Assembly: GCF_001404985.1 (NCBI RefSeq)
Contig: NZ_JRLF01000009.1
Location: 186,001-250,000, forward strand
Length of the DNA stretch: 64,000 bases
Direction of reading: 5' to 3'
DNA from: Flavobacterium aquidurense
Lineage (GTDB): Bacteria > Bacteroidota > Bacteroidia > Flavobacteriales > Flavobacteriaceae
Below, one piece after another: positions 35,183 through 44,657 of this stretch. A program made the translations under genes and the position numbers. Numbering within the stretch: the first letter of the stretch is position 1; every line of letters starts with the position of its first letter. Under the pieces are notes generated by a model, which had not been told where the DNA came from, made no database searches, and saw only the letters and a program-made list of their open reading frames with translations.

Positions 35183-35249
35183 AGAATTGATTAGTTTCCG
35201 GTATTAATCTCAAAAAAATGAGCTAATAAACCTAAAACCAATCAATTCT
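35183..35249 (-). terminator. Probable terminator after the exported 640-residue protein
   Basis: AGAATTGATT and AATCAATTCT pair over a 47-base interval, and the minus transcript continues into a T-rich tract. It is weaker evidence than the short hairpins. Confidence 0.5.
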
Positions 35250-35277
35250 AATTATTCTCTTTTATTGTTATTGAAGC

Positions 35278-37197
35278 TTATTTAAATCCTCCAAAATAGA
35301 CTTCTTTCATGAAAATTCTATTTCCAAAAACAGGATTTATTTCAACTTTTTCACGTGTTTCCTGATAAAAAGTTTCACCATTAAAATCCTCTATTTCATA
35401 ATTAATCTTATACGGAATTTTTCCTGAATTTAATGTTGCTACCGGGCGATAATCACCAAAAAGCTTTCTTTCGAAAAAACTTTTATTTCCGTTATCAAAT
35501 TCTGTTTTTTCTGTAGAAACGATATTAAAGTTTTCTTTATCAATAAAAACATGATAATCTGTTTTAGGAATTGTTCTGTTACCGGAACTTAATGTTTTCT
35601 CGAAATAATTTAAATGATAACACAATCTTCCTTCGTACATTTCATCTTCAAGAACTTCAAAATTATTCCATAAATCCAATCTTAGATCTGTCAGGAAATT
35701 TATTAAGTCAACATTTCTTGATAAATTATTGTAATCATAAGCTGTCGATTTAGCCCATTTGGCATTTAGACCGCTTTCGCGATCATCATGAGTCCAGGCT
35801 TCTGCCCCGTTTACAATTTCATAATAGGTTTCGGGCATTTTTTTCTTCAGAAGATAATTTGATGTAGTGGCCCACTTTTCTTCTGTTTGAGGCATATTAT
35901 TTCCTTCTATAGAAAGCTTAGAAAAAAAATGTGCTTTCTCTACTTTTTTCAAAGCCTGACTTCCTCCTAAATTATCAACAACTTTTGCCAGCAAATTAGC
36001 ATTTAACTGATACGGTATCGAGTCAAGCAAATTAAATCTTTGTATTTTAGATTTTTCCAATCTTGCTTCACGATTCGATTTTTCGGTTTCCCACTCTGCA
36101 TCTTGTTGCGCTATTTTCTCAAAAAACGCCAATCTCAGCTCTTCTTTTTCTTCCGCAATTTTGACACCTAATTTTTTAAGATCAGCAAAACGGGTGGTAT
36201 GACTTCTTATCTTTTTATCTGCAAAATATCCGTTATTAACTCTTTTAATGATCGAAGATCCTCTTGAATCCTGTTTATCGTTTTCAACAAGCAAATTGGC
36301 ATACATTAATGCTTTTTCTTTATTTTCGAGCATGAAGTAGGTTTCTGCTAAGTTGTTTGTTACGATAAACCGAATATTTTCGTTTGCAGGAGAAGGTGGA
36401 TATTTCACCAATAAACTTTCCAGATATTGTAAATGTGGCGTTAGCAATTTTTCATCCAAACCTTTTTCGAGTGTCACTTTGGCCATTTGAGCCGTAATTT
36501 CGTTCTCAAATGCTAACATTTGATTGTATTCAGAATGCCCTTTTGAAGTAACAAACTCAAATCTTTCTTTAGATTCATCGATGGTATATCCTAATTTATA
36601 ATTTAGATAATTCTGAATTCTGTCGACAGAACTATAAATTACATGATCTATACCTAATTCTTCTGCCGTATAATCACCGTCTTTTTCAGCTTGTGCACTT
36701 CTTTTATTACTTAGCTCAACAGCAAGTTTTACATTACCTTTTTCATACGAACCTCCAACTATATGCGATTCAATACTATTAAAATCCTGAGTAAATAAAA
36801 TTTTATCACCACACTTAGCATCAACTTTTATTCTTACATCATAATTAGAATAAACCTGAAATTGCCAGCTATTCTTTTTTTTATCAAACGTACTATCAAC
36901 TTTCGTTGCATTAAATTTAGGCAATGCAATAGTTAAGTAAATTTTTAATTTTCCGTTTGCAGGATCTTTTATAAAGCCATCGATATTAAAATATTTTTTC
37001 TTTAAAATAATTTCCTCTTGTATCAACTCTTTATCCATTTGATAAAAAGTAGTTTGAGTCAAGGCATTATCAAGAACAGGAAATTCTGAATATTTTATTA
37101 CTGGTATATAAAATTTCTTCTTTTTTGAGCTTATTTTTTCTTGTGCCTGAATTGAACCAATTACAAGCAAAGCAATAAAGAGTACTATTTTTTTCAT
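35278..37197 (-). CDS. Exported protein, unknown, with lipoprotein-carrier-like C-terminal part
   Basis: From the ATG at 37197 (MKKIVLFIALLVIGSIQA, a signal peptide ending before Q-E) the product is 639 residues. Upstream ATGs would overlap the terminator of the preceding gene, so they are rejected. The middle has a coiled, Lys/Glu-rich segment, and the last 250 residues (from LNANLLAKVVDNLGG) resemble the half-barrel folds that bind lipids (LolA-like): KWATTSNYLLKKKMPETYYEIVNGAEAWT. No domain is certain. It probably resides in the periplasm or outer membrane. It follows the PQQ-like gene on the same strand. Confidence 0.7.
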   Translation of the reverse strand: MKKIVLFIALLVIGSIQAQEKISSKKKKFYIPVIKYSEFPVLDNALTQTTFYQMDKELIQEEIILKKKYFNIDGFIKDPANGKLKIYLTIALPKFNATKVDSTFDKKKNSWQFQVYSNYDVRIKVDAKCGDKILFTQDFNSIESHIVGGSYEKGNVKLAVELSNKRSAQAEKDGDYTAEELGIDHVIYSSVDRIQNYLNYKLGYTIDESKERFEFVTSKGHSEYNQMLAFENEITAQMAKVTLEKGLDEKLLTPHLQYLESLLVKYPPSPANENIRFIVTNNLAETYFMLENKEKALMYANLLVENDKQDSRGSSIIKRVNNGYFADKKIRSHTTRFADLKKLGVKIAEEKEELRLAFFEKIAQQDAEWETEKSNREARLEKSKIQRFNLLDSIPYQLNANLLAKVVDNLGGSQALKKVEKAHFFSKLSIEGNNMPQTEEKWATTSNYLLKKKMPETYYEIVNGAEAWTHDDRESGLNAKWAKSTAYDYNNLSRNVDLINFLTDLRLDLWNNFEVLEDEMYEGRLCYHLNYFEKTLSSGNRTIPKTDYHVFIDKENFNIVSTEKTEFDNGNKSFFERKLFGDYRPVATLNSGKIPYKINYEIEDFNGETFYQETREKVEINPVFGNRIFMKEVYFGGFK

Positions 37198-37208
37198 AGG
37201 CAAAAAAA

Positions 37209-37237
37209 AGGCCATCAGAATCAAATCCTGATGGCCT
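37209..37237 (-). terminator. Terminator of the PQQ-like gene
   Basis: AGGCCATCAG pairs with CTGATGGCCT; on the minus transcript it follows the stop codon at 37252 within 15 bases and ends in T. Confidence 0.85.
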
Positions 37238-37251
37238 CTCTGTATTTATTA

Positions 37252-39144
37252 TTATTTCTTATTGAAGATTTGAATAGATTTATCAGACACATAAAAAATA
37301 TTTTGTGTTGCAGGATCTATTTCATAAAGTGGTTTGTTGTTGTTGAAAATAATTTTATCAACTTCAACTCCGTCAGCTTTACTTACTTTAACCAGAATTT
37401 TTTCTCCAGTATCCGCTTTTGCAAAAATATACGAGTAATCTCTGTTTTGTTTCATTGCATTGAAACGTTTGTCAAATTTAGCTGCTACCAATCCTAAAGC
37501 TGCTGAACCGGCTGCCATATTATTAGCTTGTTTCATTTTTGACTTATCTTCTTCTTTAAGAACAGTAGATCTCATGTTTCCGTTAGAATCACGGTATGTC
37601 ATTGTTAACTCAGAAGCTTGTACAGCACTTACTGCAGAACCAACTCCTAAACCAATACTTCCTGCAATTGCAGCACTTTTAAGTAAACGTCTTGTACCTT
37701 CACCCGGTTGTGTGTATATATGGTGGTATTTTACAGTACCATCCATATTAACTCCCATTACCTCAACTGGTCCTGAAAGAACAACTCCCCAAGGAAATAA
37801 TTCGATACTGTTTAATTCTTTTTCTTTCTTGATGTTTACTTTAGCAAAAGGTTCTGGCTTATCGCTGATGCTTGGATCAAATTTGTATAATTTTTCGTCA
37901 TTATACACTAAGTATGAATTTGTAGCTTCGTCATAAGTTGGCAAAACCGGACGGTTTTTATCAAAATTGATGTTACGTTTCCAAAGTTTAACTCCGGTTT
38001 TATAATCAACCATGTTCCCGTAAGTACCAGTTAAGTACATTACTTTTTCACCTACTTTTCCTAAATAATAAATTGGATCTTCTTTATCATCAGAAATTTC
38101 GATAAATTTTTTCCAAAGTTTTTCTCCGTCTTTATTGATCAGCATCATTTCATTTTCTGCAACATATAAGAAATCCTGCTCGATAGGAATTACTCTTTTC
38201 AAACCGTCTCCACGTGCATCTTTTTTCCAGATTTTTTCTCCTGTTTTTAAATCGTAGAAATTAAAACCACTATTATGAGCCACTAATAATTTTGTTCCCC
38301 AATCTTCTAAATAAACAACTTGTTTTGTTTTGATAGATTCTTTCCAGATACTTTTTCCGTCATCTGTACTTAAAACATTTAGATATTGTTTGTTCGAAAA
38401 TAAACCTGCAGCATTTACTACAACAATATTTTTATCGTTTTGTGTTTCATAGAATTTTGTATATTCTTCTGCTGCTTTCCAGTTTAATTTTCCAGTCTCT
38501 TTATCAAAAGAATACAAATTACCGTATAGTAAATAATAAACTGTGTTACCGTTAATCTTTGCTTTATTAGTATTAGCAGATAATTTCAAAGAAAAGCTAA
38601 TCATTGCTTTAGCTTTATCAACAGTTGTAGTCCATTTTAGTTCGCCTGTTGCCATATCTAATAAGGCGATTGCCATATCTCCGTCTTTTTTCAAAGTAAG
38701 AAGATATTCATTTGTTTCAGGAATAAAATCAGATTGAAATACCCAAAAAGATTCTTTAGAAGAATTGTAAACTACCTTACCTGTATCAGTATTAATAATT
38801 AGATACTTTGAATTGATGTAAGCTTCTACATAAGGACTTCCTGAAACAGTTGTTAAATCTCTTTTGTCTTTGAATGCGTTTCCAAAATCCGGATCTGTTA
38901 GTATGTCTTTTGAAGTAATTGTTCCAAAATCTTCCTTAGTTAATGTCCAGACAACTTTTTTTGTTTCAGGATCTAAACCTTTTACAGTTCCGCCTTCTTT
39001 AAAAACAACAATTCCTGTTATTTCGTTTTGAACAATATCCTGAACATTGTTCTCTGTTGTGATTATTTCGTCATATTTTCTTTGAGCAGTAACCGAAAAG
39101 GCAACCAAGAAAAGCAAAATAATCGAAAATGTAATTTTCTTCAT
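37252..39144 (-). CDS. Exported PQQ-like beta-propeller protein
   Basis: A 630-residue protein with a signal peptide (MKKITFSIILLFLVAFSVTAQ) and repeats of the PQQ/BamB beta-propeller type, each near V-Y-x-L-x-x-G-K-x-x-W (examples: DPETKKVVWTLTKEDFG, DMATGELKWTTTVDKA, FDKETGKLNWKAAEE, YDLKTGEKIWKKDARG, VDYKTGVKLWKRNI). The C-terminal part has small, glycine-rich residues near GSIGLGVGSAVSAVQAS. Ligand and role are unknown; it could be a periplasmic scaffold. No CTD secretion signal is visible. Confidence 0.85.
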   Translation of the reverse strand: MKKITFSIILLFLVAFSVTAQRKYDEIITTENNVQDIVQNEITGIVVFKEGGTVKGLDPETKKVVWTLTKEDFGTITSKDILTDPDFGNAFKDKRDLTTVSGSPYVEAYINSKYLIINTDTGKVVYNSSKESFWVFQSDFIPETNEYLLTLKKDGDMAIALLDMATGELKWTTTVDKAKAMISFSLKLSANTNKAKINGNTVYYLLYGNLYSFDKETGKLNWKAAEEYTKFYETQNDKNIVVVNAAGLFSNKQYLNVLSTDDGKSIWKESIKTKQVVYLEDWGTKLLVAHNSGFNFYDLKTGEKIWKKDARGDGLKRVIPIEQDFLYVAENEMMLINKDGEKLWKKFIEISDDKEDPIYYLGKVGEKVMYLTGTYGNMVDYKTGVKLWKRNINFDKNRPVLPTYDEATNSYLVYNDEKLYKFDPSISDKPEPFAKVNIKKEKELNSIELFPWGVVLSGPVEVMGVNMDGTVKYHHIYTQPGEGTRRLLKSAAIAGSIGLGVGSAVSAVQASELTMTYRDSNGNMRSTVLKEEDKSKMKQANNMAAGSAALGLVAAKFDKRFNAMKQNRDYSYIFAKADTGEKILVKVSKADGVEVDKIIFNNNKPLYEIDPATQNIFYVSDKSIQIFNKK

Positions 39145-39249
39145 AGTCGTTTTTTTCTTTAAAAAAATTAATAATTAAGCTGGGGATCATGTTGTTGAAT
39201 TAACTTATTAAAAAAAGAATTACCAAAATTTTAATAAAAATTCACTGCG

Positions 39250-39281
39250 CAAATATATAAAAATAGCATTCAGTTTAACAA
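39250..39281 (-). promoter_or_regulatory. Promoter of the PQQ-like gene
   Basis: On the reverse strand TTG (39281-39279), 21 bases, TATATTTG (39257-39250), a full consensus match, with a leader of about 100 bases. Confidence 0.6.
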
Positions 39282-39626
39282 AATATTTCCTTAGGAAATT
39301 TCAACTATTCATCGTTCTTAAACACCTCTGAATGAAAACTATAACAGCAAATAAAATCTTACTTTTTAGACCGAAAAAGCTTTACTGAAGAGTATTTTTA
39401 ACAAATCTGTTCTGTCAAATAAGTGAATATATTGGATGACATTACAATAATCGAGAGCAATTTCATTTAATTCAATTAATTATTAAAAGAGAATAGGATT
39501 TTTAAGAATAAACACAATTAATGCAAACGTTTTCTACAATCTCATTAAAAATCAAGATGAAATCATTTTTCACATTAATTTTACTATTAATTATTGTAGT
39601 TTTATCCAAACTTTTAAAAGAATTAT
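39282..39626. other. Intergenic region before the T9SS-targeted gene
   Basis: About 345 bases, AT-rich, without recognised repeats or a clear promoter. A weak ORF from 39521 (or 39557) to 39703 overlaps the gene start in another frame; I treat it as chance. Confidence 0.5.
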
Positions 39627-40424
39627 ATGAAAACAAAATTACTTATTCTAGCCTTATTCAGTTTAGGCATTGCTCAAAGTCAAAATCTTCTTCAAAACGG
39701 TAGTTTTGAACAATTCACCACAGATGTTCCAAATTCGTGGGATATCATAACAGGAACAACATTACAAGAAACTACTACATTTAATCACGGTAATTCAAGC
39801 TTAGATGTTTCTCCAGTTGGATTCTTTCCTGTTCAACTTCCTAATGCAAGATTTTCGCAAGATTTTAACGTAACCGATTTAGATACTTACACTTTAAAAT
39901 TTGATTATTTTATTCCTGGAACAAGTGCAACTAATTACATCAGCAATCTTACATTTGAACTGATACAAAATAATTCTGCAGAAGCTCTTTTTGCACCGGC
40001 TCCTTATCCTACAACTGCTATTACTTATGGCGTATGGAAAACAGTTACTTATGATTTTAAAATATCAATGTTCAAAACACAAGTTAATAGTGCTAGTCTT
40101 AAACTTTATTATACTGTAAGCATTGATCAAAATTTTTCTGATCACCACGTATACTTTGACAATGTTGTAATAGCTAAAAAAAGCTCGTTATCTACAGTTG
40201 ATTTCACTAAAAAAAGCAACCCAATTGTCTCTATATCTAAAGATGCAATAACACTAAACAGCGACTACAAAAACTCGTCTTATGTAATTTATTCTATAGA
40301 TGGAAAATCAGTGAAAAGAGGAAAAAATTCTTCTGAAAGCATTGAACTTTCAGGATTAGCTACAGGAGTTTATTTTTTAAAATTAGAAGATGTAAGCGCA
40401 TCTGTTAAATTTGTAAAACAATAA
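39627..40424 (+). CDS. Exported T9SS-targeted protein with carbohydrate-binding-like fold
   Basis: A 265-residue protein: signal peptide (MKTKLLILALFSLGIAQSQ), then a beta-sandwich resembling carbohydrate-binding modules (LLQNGSFEQFTTDVPNSWDI and later SASLKLYYTVSIDQN), then a type A type IX secretion C-terminal domain (about 196-265) with the YSIDGKSVKRG, the ELSGLATGVYFLKL and KFVKQ elements. It would be exported across the outer membrane and attached to the surface. The sugar ligand is unknown and there is no enzyme domain. Confidence 0.82.
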   Translation: MKTKLLILALFSLGIAQSQNLLQNGSFEQFTTDVPNSWDIITGTTLQETTTFNHGNSSLDVSPVGFFPVQLPNARFSQDFNVTDLDTYTLKFDYFIPGTSATNYISNLTFELIQNNSAEALFAPAPYPTTAITYGVWKTVTYDFKISMFKTQVNSASLKLYYTVSIDQNFSDHHVYFDNVVIAKKSSLSTVDFTKKSNPIVSISKDAITLNSDYKNSSYVIYSIDGKSVKRGKNSSESIELSGLATGVYFLKLEDVSASVKFVKQ

Positions 40425-40445
40425 TCAACTATTATTTTATCATAA

Positions 40446-40482
40446 AAACGGGCTTAATTTATAATCTAAATTAAGCCCGTTT
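40446..40482. terminator. Bidirectional intrinsic terminator
   Basis: AAACGGGCTTAATTTA pairs perfectly with TAAATTAAGCCCGTTT across five bases, between the T9SS gene and convergent recO. Confidence 0.9.
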
Positions 40483-40501
40483 CTTTATTTATATTTAAGA
40501 A

Positions 40502-41215
40502 CTAAGAAAATATTTCTTTTAAAACATCTAAAGACTTGGGCTTTTTAAATCCGTCTAAATGAAAACTATAATAATCAATTATAATTTTCAATAGAATTTG
40601 TCTTTCGGTTACATTAAAAACTTTGTGGGTATTATCAAATTTTAAATCGATTAGTTTTTTAAATAGATTTGTTTCGTGTTCTGTAAGGGAGCTCAAACCA
40701 TGAAAAAGCGTAAAAACACCATCATTCATTTCGAAATAAGGCAAATCAATCTCTGAAACATCCGGATAAAAACCCAGATACTTTGTAATTTCTAAAAGTA
40801 AGATTAAATGAAAATTAGAAATTTCATCATGATGATCGAGCCACGTCAATGCTGTTTCTAAAAAAATAAAAAGCGATTCGTTCTTTTCCTCTTCCTGAAT
40901 TGAATAATGAAGCATCTCAGACAAAAACATAACCATTGTGCTCTTTATAATATCAGTATGAATACTTTGAAAGTGAACTGCCGCCTTAATTTCTTTAAAG
41001 TTCTCTAAAGTCCCTTTATTTTTATGTACAGCTTCGATTTCGAGAATTGAAAATGGCTGAAAATAAGCAATTTTCTGACTTGCTTTTCGACTTGAAAACG
41101 CATCGCGTACAAAGTAAGATTTTAAACCATTTGAAAGCGTAAAACATTTTACAATCAGGCTTTTTTCCTGAAATTTCAATGACGATATTACGATTGCTTT
41201 GGTTTTGACTAACAT
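40502..41215 (-). CDS. recO: DNA repair protein RecO
   Basis: The 237-residue protein has the RecO OB-fold N-terminal domain (MLVKTKAIVISSLKFQEKSLIVKCFTLSNGLKSYFVRDAF) and the helical domain that follows. RecO loads RecA onto SSB-coated single-stranded DNA. The zinc-binding Cys motif of some RecO proteins is absent here. It overlaps by seven bases the preceding acyltransferase gene, so they are co-transcribed. Confidence 0.88.
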   Translation of the reverse strand: MLVKTKAIVISSLKFQEKSLIVKCFTLSNGLKSYFVRDAFSSRKASQKIAYFQPFSILEIEAVHKNKGTLENFKEIKAAVHFQSIHTDIIKSTMVMFLSEMLHYSIQEEEKNESLFIFLETALTWLDHHDEISNFHLILLLEITKYLGFYPDVSEIDLPYFEMNDGVFTLFHGLSSLTEHETNLFKKLIDLKFDNTHKVFNVTERQILLKIIIDYYSFHLDGFKKPKSLDVLKEIFS

Positions 41216-42240
41216 ATAGTCGGAATTTGCTTTTTATTGTTTTTAAACCTGTCCAAAAATCTTTTCTCTACAAAAAACCAGGACATAATTGCAAAGAAAA
41301 AAGTAATCAAAATTACAGCAAATGACATTATAAAAGGATTATATCTTTCGAATAAATTATATTGTCTGAAAAGCTGAATAATTGGAAAATGATAAATATA
41401 AAGACCATATGTAAAGTCGCCATATTTTCCGAAATTGTTTAAAAAAGAAAGATTATAAGCTGCAATTATAATAATTAGACCAAATGCCGCAGGATAAAGA
41501 AAACCCAATGGAAGACCGGATAAATAATACCCTGTTAATACAATAACAGATGATAATATAAGTATTACTTTGTTTTTCATAACGAAATCAAAATTAAGGA
41601 ACATAAAGATTCCCATAACAAAATAAGACAAATAACCTGGTAATTGTTTCGCTAATACAGGCATATTTAGGTAATCATTTAATACAAACCAATATATTAA
41701 TGATAAAACATAAAGAGTTATTAGTATAAATAATGGCATTCTGGATTTCTTAATTGCATAAAAAATCAAAGGCAAAATAATATAAAAACCTTCTTCAACT
41801 TTTAATGTCCATAAGGCTCCATTTACAGAACAAAGGAGATTATTATCAAAAAGTCCGGGCAAGCAAGGATGTATAAAATTCAAAAAGACTAAATTCCATC
41901 CCAGGTATTTGTAAACATTACTATCTGCAAAATATTCTACAAAACTATAACTGCTAAAAAAAGCAAAAATTACAGTCGAAAATAAAATAACAACAATATA
42001 TGCAGGCAAAATTCTTTTAGCTCTTTTGATAAAATATTCTTTTAATGAAGGCGTATTTGCATAACTCTTAGCTACCAAAAAGCCACTTATAATAAAGAAA
42101 CCTTTTACTCCTATAATTGCATTAGAAAAATAAGATAAAAATGCCAGATTATTATTTTGAGATAACTCACAAAGATGTGCCAATAGAATATTCGCAGCAA
42201 AGAAAAAACGTAAAAAGTCGAAGCAATTTTTATTATTCAT
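41209..42240 (-). CDS. OafA/YrhL-like acyltransferase
   Basis: A 343-residue integral membrane protein with about 10 hydrophobic segments. It is an acyltransferase family 3 (OafA/YrhL-like) enzyme, typified by FDFLRFFFAANILLAHLCEL at the start and GALWTLKVEEGFYIILPL in the middle. These enzymes O-acetylate or acylate surface polysaccharides, LPS or exopolysaccharide. It lies between porZ and recO, overlapping recO by seven bases and following porZ by 13 bases. Confidence 0.87.
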   Translation of the reverse strand: MNNKNCFDFLRFFFAANILLAHLCELSQNNNLAFLSYFSNAIIGVKGFFIISGFLVAKSYANTPSLKEYFIKRAKRILPAYIVVILFSTVIFAFFSSYSFVEYFADSNVYKYLGWNLVFLNFIHPCLPGLFDNNLLCSVNGALWTLKVEEGFYIILPLIFYAIKKSRMPLFILITLYVLSLIYWFVLNDYLNMPVLAKQLPGYLSYFVMGIFMFLNFDFVMKNKVILILSSVIVLTGYYLSGLPLGFLYPAAFGLIIIIAAYNLSFLNNFGKYGDFTYGLYIYHFPIIQLFRQYNLFERYNPFIMSFAVILITFFFAIMSWFFVEKRFLDRFKNNKKQIPTIC

Positions 42241-42253
42241 ACCTGAGTTAAAC

Positions 42254-44524
42254 TTATCGAATAATCATTACTTTTTTAACTTTGGTTTCGCCCCCATCCT
42301 GAGCCGAAATAAAAATCATATAAACTCCCGAAGCTACTTTATATCTTCCAAAAGCTGTAGTATCCCATTCTATTGTACCACCTTCTGAAGTTGTTTCATA
42401 AACAAGATTACCTTCAATATCAGTTATTTTAATATTTGCTTTATCCAGTAAACCAGCAACTTTTACAGTTCCGGAAAACTCAGGACGAACCGGATTTGGA
42501 TAAACATACACATCGTTCAAATTTTCATTAGCTCCAGTTGATGTTCCTTTAAAAGAAATCAATCCCTTATCTGTCGCAATAAAAACTTCTCCTGTTGTAT
42601 TGTCAATATCAATATCATTTATAGTATTACTAGGCAAAGGCGAATTGTTTATCGTAAAATGGTATTTAGTTTCCTGTCCGTTAGGAGAAACCATAAAAAC
42701 ACCGGAATCAGCTGTTCCAATCCATTTATTATTTGAGCCGTCAACCACAATATCCGTAATAAACTGTTCGTATAATAATTCTTGTGCCAATCCATCTTCA
42801 ACAATAATAATTGGTTTTGTAGTTAATTGGCTTTCCGTTTGAAAACTATTTACACTAGACAACACTCTCAATCCTTTTGTTGTTCCTATCCAGAGCTGAC
42901 CATTATTATCCGGAGTTGCCACACGTGCATCTATAAAAGGAAGATTACCGGTATCTGCTCCAGATGTGATTTTTTTGATAACATTTCCTTTTTCATTAAA
43001 TCCTATGATCCCACTATTATACGTTGCCATCCATTTTGTCCCATTTTTATCAATAGACATTCTTCCAAAAGGACAACTTGAAACATTTGCTATTACGGAT
43101 TTTGTCGAAAAAACCTGCCAATCTCCATTTGGCTTAAGCACTTTTATTCCGTTATCAACCAAACTATTATTCATCCATAAATTTCCGGACTTATCAAATA
43201 CCATCCCGTTAACCCAAATATCCTGAGTACCAGGAACAGCTTGTAACGAACTGTTTGCAGTACCATATAAATGAGTTGGCACATCATTTTCGACTTTTAA
43301 TAAACCTGCATCAAAAGAACCTATATAAACTTTTTTTTCGTTTGACGGATCAACCGCAATTCGTACCAGAGATTTTGCCCCCAAAACTTTGTCATAAGGA
43401 ATATTCAGCCATGAGTTCTGACTAAATTTACTTATTCCGTAACTATCTTTTGGGTATGGATTATAAACTCCGGAGTAATCTCCGTAAACGGCCCATAATG
43501 AATTTGATGTAGTCTGAATAGCAAAAAGACTATTTCTTGAAGGTCCACCCGGACTAATATTTTCGAAAGTAGAAGAGCTTGATAACGCCGACGAGAACAA
43601 TCCTTTATCTTTTGTCCCTATATAAAGTAAATCGCCAATAATTGTTGCGCAAGAGAAACTCAATGTATTGTCTAAGACCTGAGTGTTTGTAATTTGACGA
43701 TTTAAAATCATCTGATTATTGTATACAAAAACGGTGTTTGGTGTTGTAATCAATAAAGTATGATTTACTGCACGCATATCTGTCGATGCCTGCGAAAGCT
43801 GCAAAAATCCAACAAATGTATTTGAATTGTAACGATGAATATATCCTCCTGAATTTATTGCAATAAGTTCTGAATCTAAAGTTTCGACACTTGACCAATT
43901 TCCTGAATTTACTAAAATCCATTGGTTAAAATCAATTAGATTTGCATTCGTACTATTTGCTTTCCTAATTCCGTTTGAAGTTGCTGCATAAATAAATCCG
44001 TCAAAATAAGCAGTTTGTTTTACACTAATTTCTGCACCATTATCTCCAATAAAATAGGTGTCTCCAAATTTTGAAGTCGTTAAATTAAATTGTACAATTC
44101 CAAAATCGCAGGAAACATAAACCAAACCATTATGCTCCATAAAATGATTGATTCTTTTAAGGTTCGTTGGCAATTGTTTGCTAATGATATCGACTACTTT
44201 TAAAATACTTCCATCAGTTTCATTGACCACAATCATTAAGCCATTTTCATACCCTATTATAGTTTTCTTAAAGCCTTCACTATGATATAAGGCCGAAATA
44301 GTCTGACCTGAAAGTCCATCGACTGTAGTTGTGGTTTTGACTGCATTTGTCGCTGCATTTTTTGAAAACAAAGCGTTTTCTGAAGCTGCAAAAACTGCTG
44401 TTGAAGATTGTGAAATATCTTTTATTTCATTAAACGAAAAATAACCCTGCCAGGACAATTTATTCTGAGCGAAACTAAATTGACACAACACTAAAAACAA
44501 AATATACAGAAAGCTTTTCTTCAT
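42254..44524 (-). CDS. porZ: PorZ-like type IX secretion protein (two-component-regulator propeller)
   Basis: A 756-residue exported protein with signal peptide (MKKSFLYILFLVLCQFSFA), beta-propeller repeats of the regulator-propeller type (IWVNGMVFDKSGNLWMNNSL, GRMSIDKNGTKWMATYNSG, ATPDNNGQLWIGTTKGLRVL, DIVVDGSNNKWIGTADSGVF, DIDIDNTTGEVFIATDKGLI) and a C-terminal type A CTD (DVYVYPNPVRPEFSGTVKV...DTTAFGRYKVASGVYMIFIS). The N-terminal WQGYFSFNEIKDISQSSTAVFAASENALF block is the PorZ form. In Porphyromonas gingivalis PorZ delivers A-LPS to the attachment complex; here the exact glycan is unknown. Identification is by pattern. Confidence 0.75.
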   Translation of the reverse strand: MKKSFLYILFLVLCQFSFAQNKLSWQGYFSFNEIKDISQSSTAVFAASENALFSKNAATNAVKTTTTVDGLSGQTISALYHSEGFKKTIIGYENGLMIVVNETDGSILKVVDIISKQLPTNLKRINHFMEHNGLVYVSCDFGIVQFNLTTSKFGDTYFIGDNGAEISVKQTAYFDGFIYAATSNGIRKANSTNANLIDFNQWILVNSGNWSSVETLDSELIAINSGGYIHRYNSNTFVGFLQLSQASTDMRAVNHTLLITTPNTVFVYNNQMILNRQITNTQVLDNTLSFSCATIIGDLLYIGTKDKGLFSSALSSSSTFENISPGGPSRNSLFAIQTTSNSLWAVYGDYSGVYNPYPKDSYGISKFSQNSWLNIPYDKVLGAKSLVRIAVDPSNEKKVYIGSFDAGLLKVENDVPTHLYGTANSSLQAVPGTQDIWVNGMVFDKSGNLWMNNSLVDNGIKVLKPNGDWQVFSTKSVIANVSSCPFGRMSIDKNGTKWMATYNSGIIGFNEKGNVIKKITSGADTGNLPFIDARVATPDNNGQLWIGTTKGLRVLSSVNSFQTESQLTTKPIIIVEDGLAQELLYEQFITDIVVDGSNNKWIGTADSGVFMVSPNGQETKYHFTINNSPLPSNTINDIDIDNTTGEVFIATDKGLISFKGTSTGANENLNDVYVYPNPVRPEFSGTVKVAGLLDKANIKITDIEGNLVYETTSEGGTIEWDTTAFGRYKVASGVYMIFISAQDGGETKVKKVMIIR

Positions 44525-44597
44525 TAGTTTGATATATTCGGATAGACAAATATACTACAAACGAAAGTATTTGAATTTCGTTCTGTATAAATAAAAA

Positions 44598-44637
44598 ATG
44601 CCTTCAAAAATCTTTTCAAAAAGATAAATGAAGGCAT
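44598..44637 (-). terminator. Terminator of gdhA
   Basis: ATGCCTTCA pairs with TGAAGGCAT across a 22-base loop; the minus transcript then runs into a T-tract. Confidence 0.8.
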
Positions 44638-44657
44638 CTAAAAATTGTAACTAAAAC

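Noticed and set aside
39521..39703. 60-residue hydrophobic ORF ahead of the T9SS-targeted gene
   Set aside because: It overlaps the start of a well-supported gene in another frame and its second half is the shadow of that gene; no independent support.
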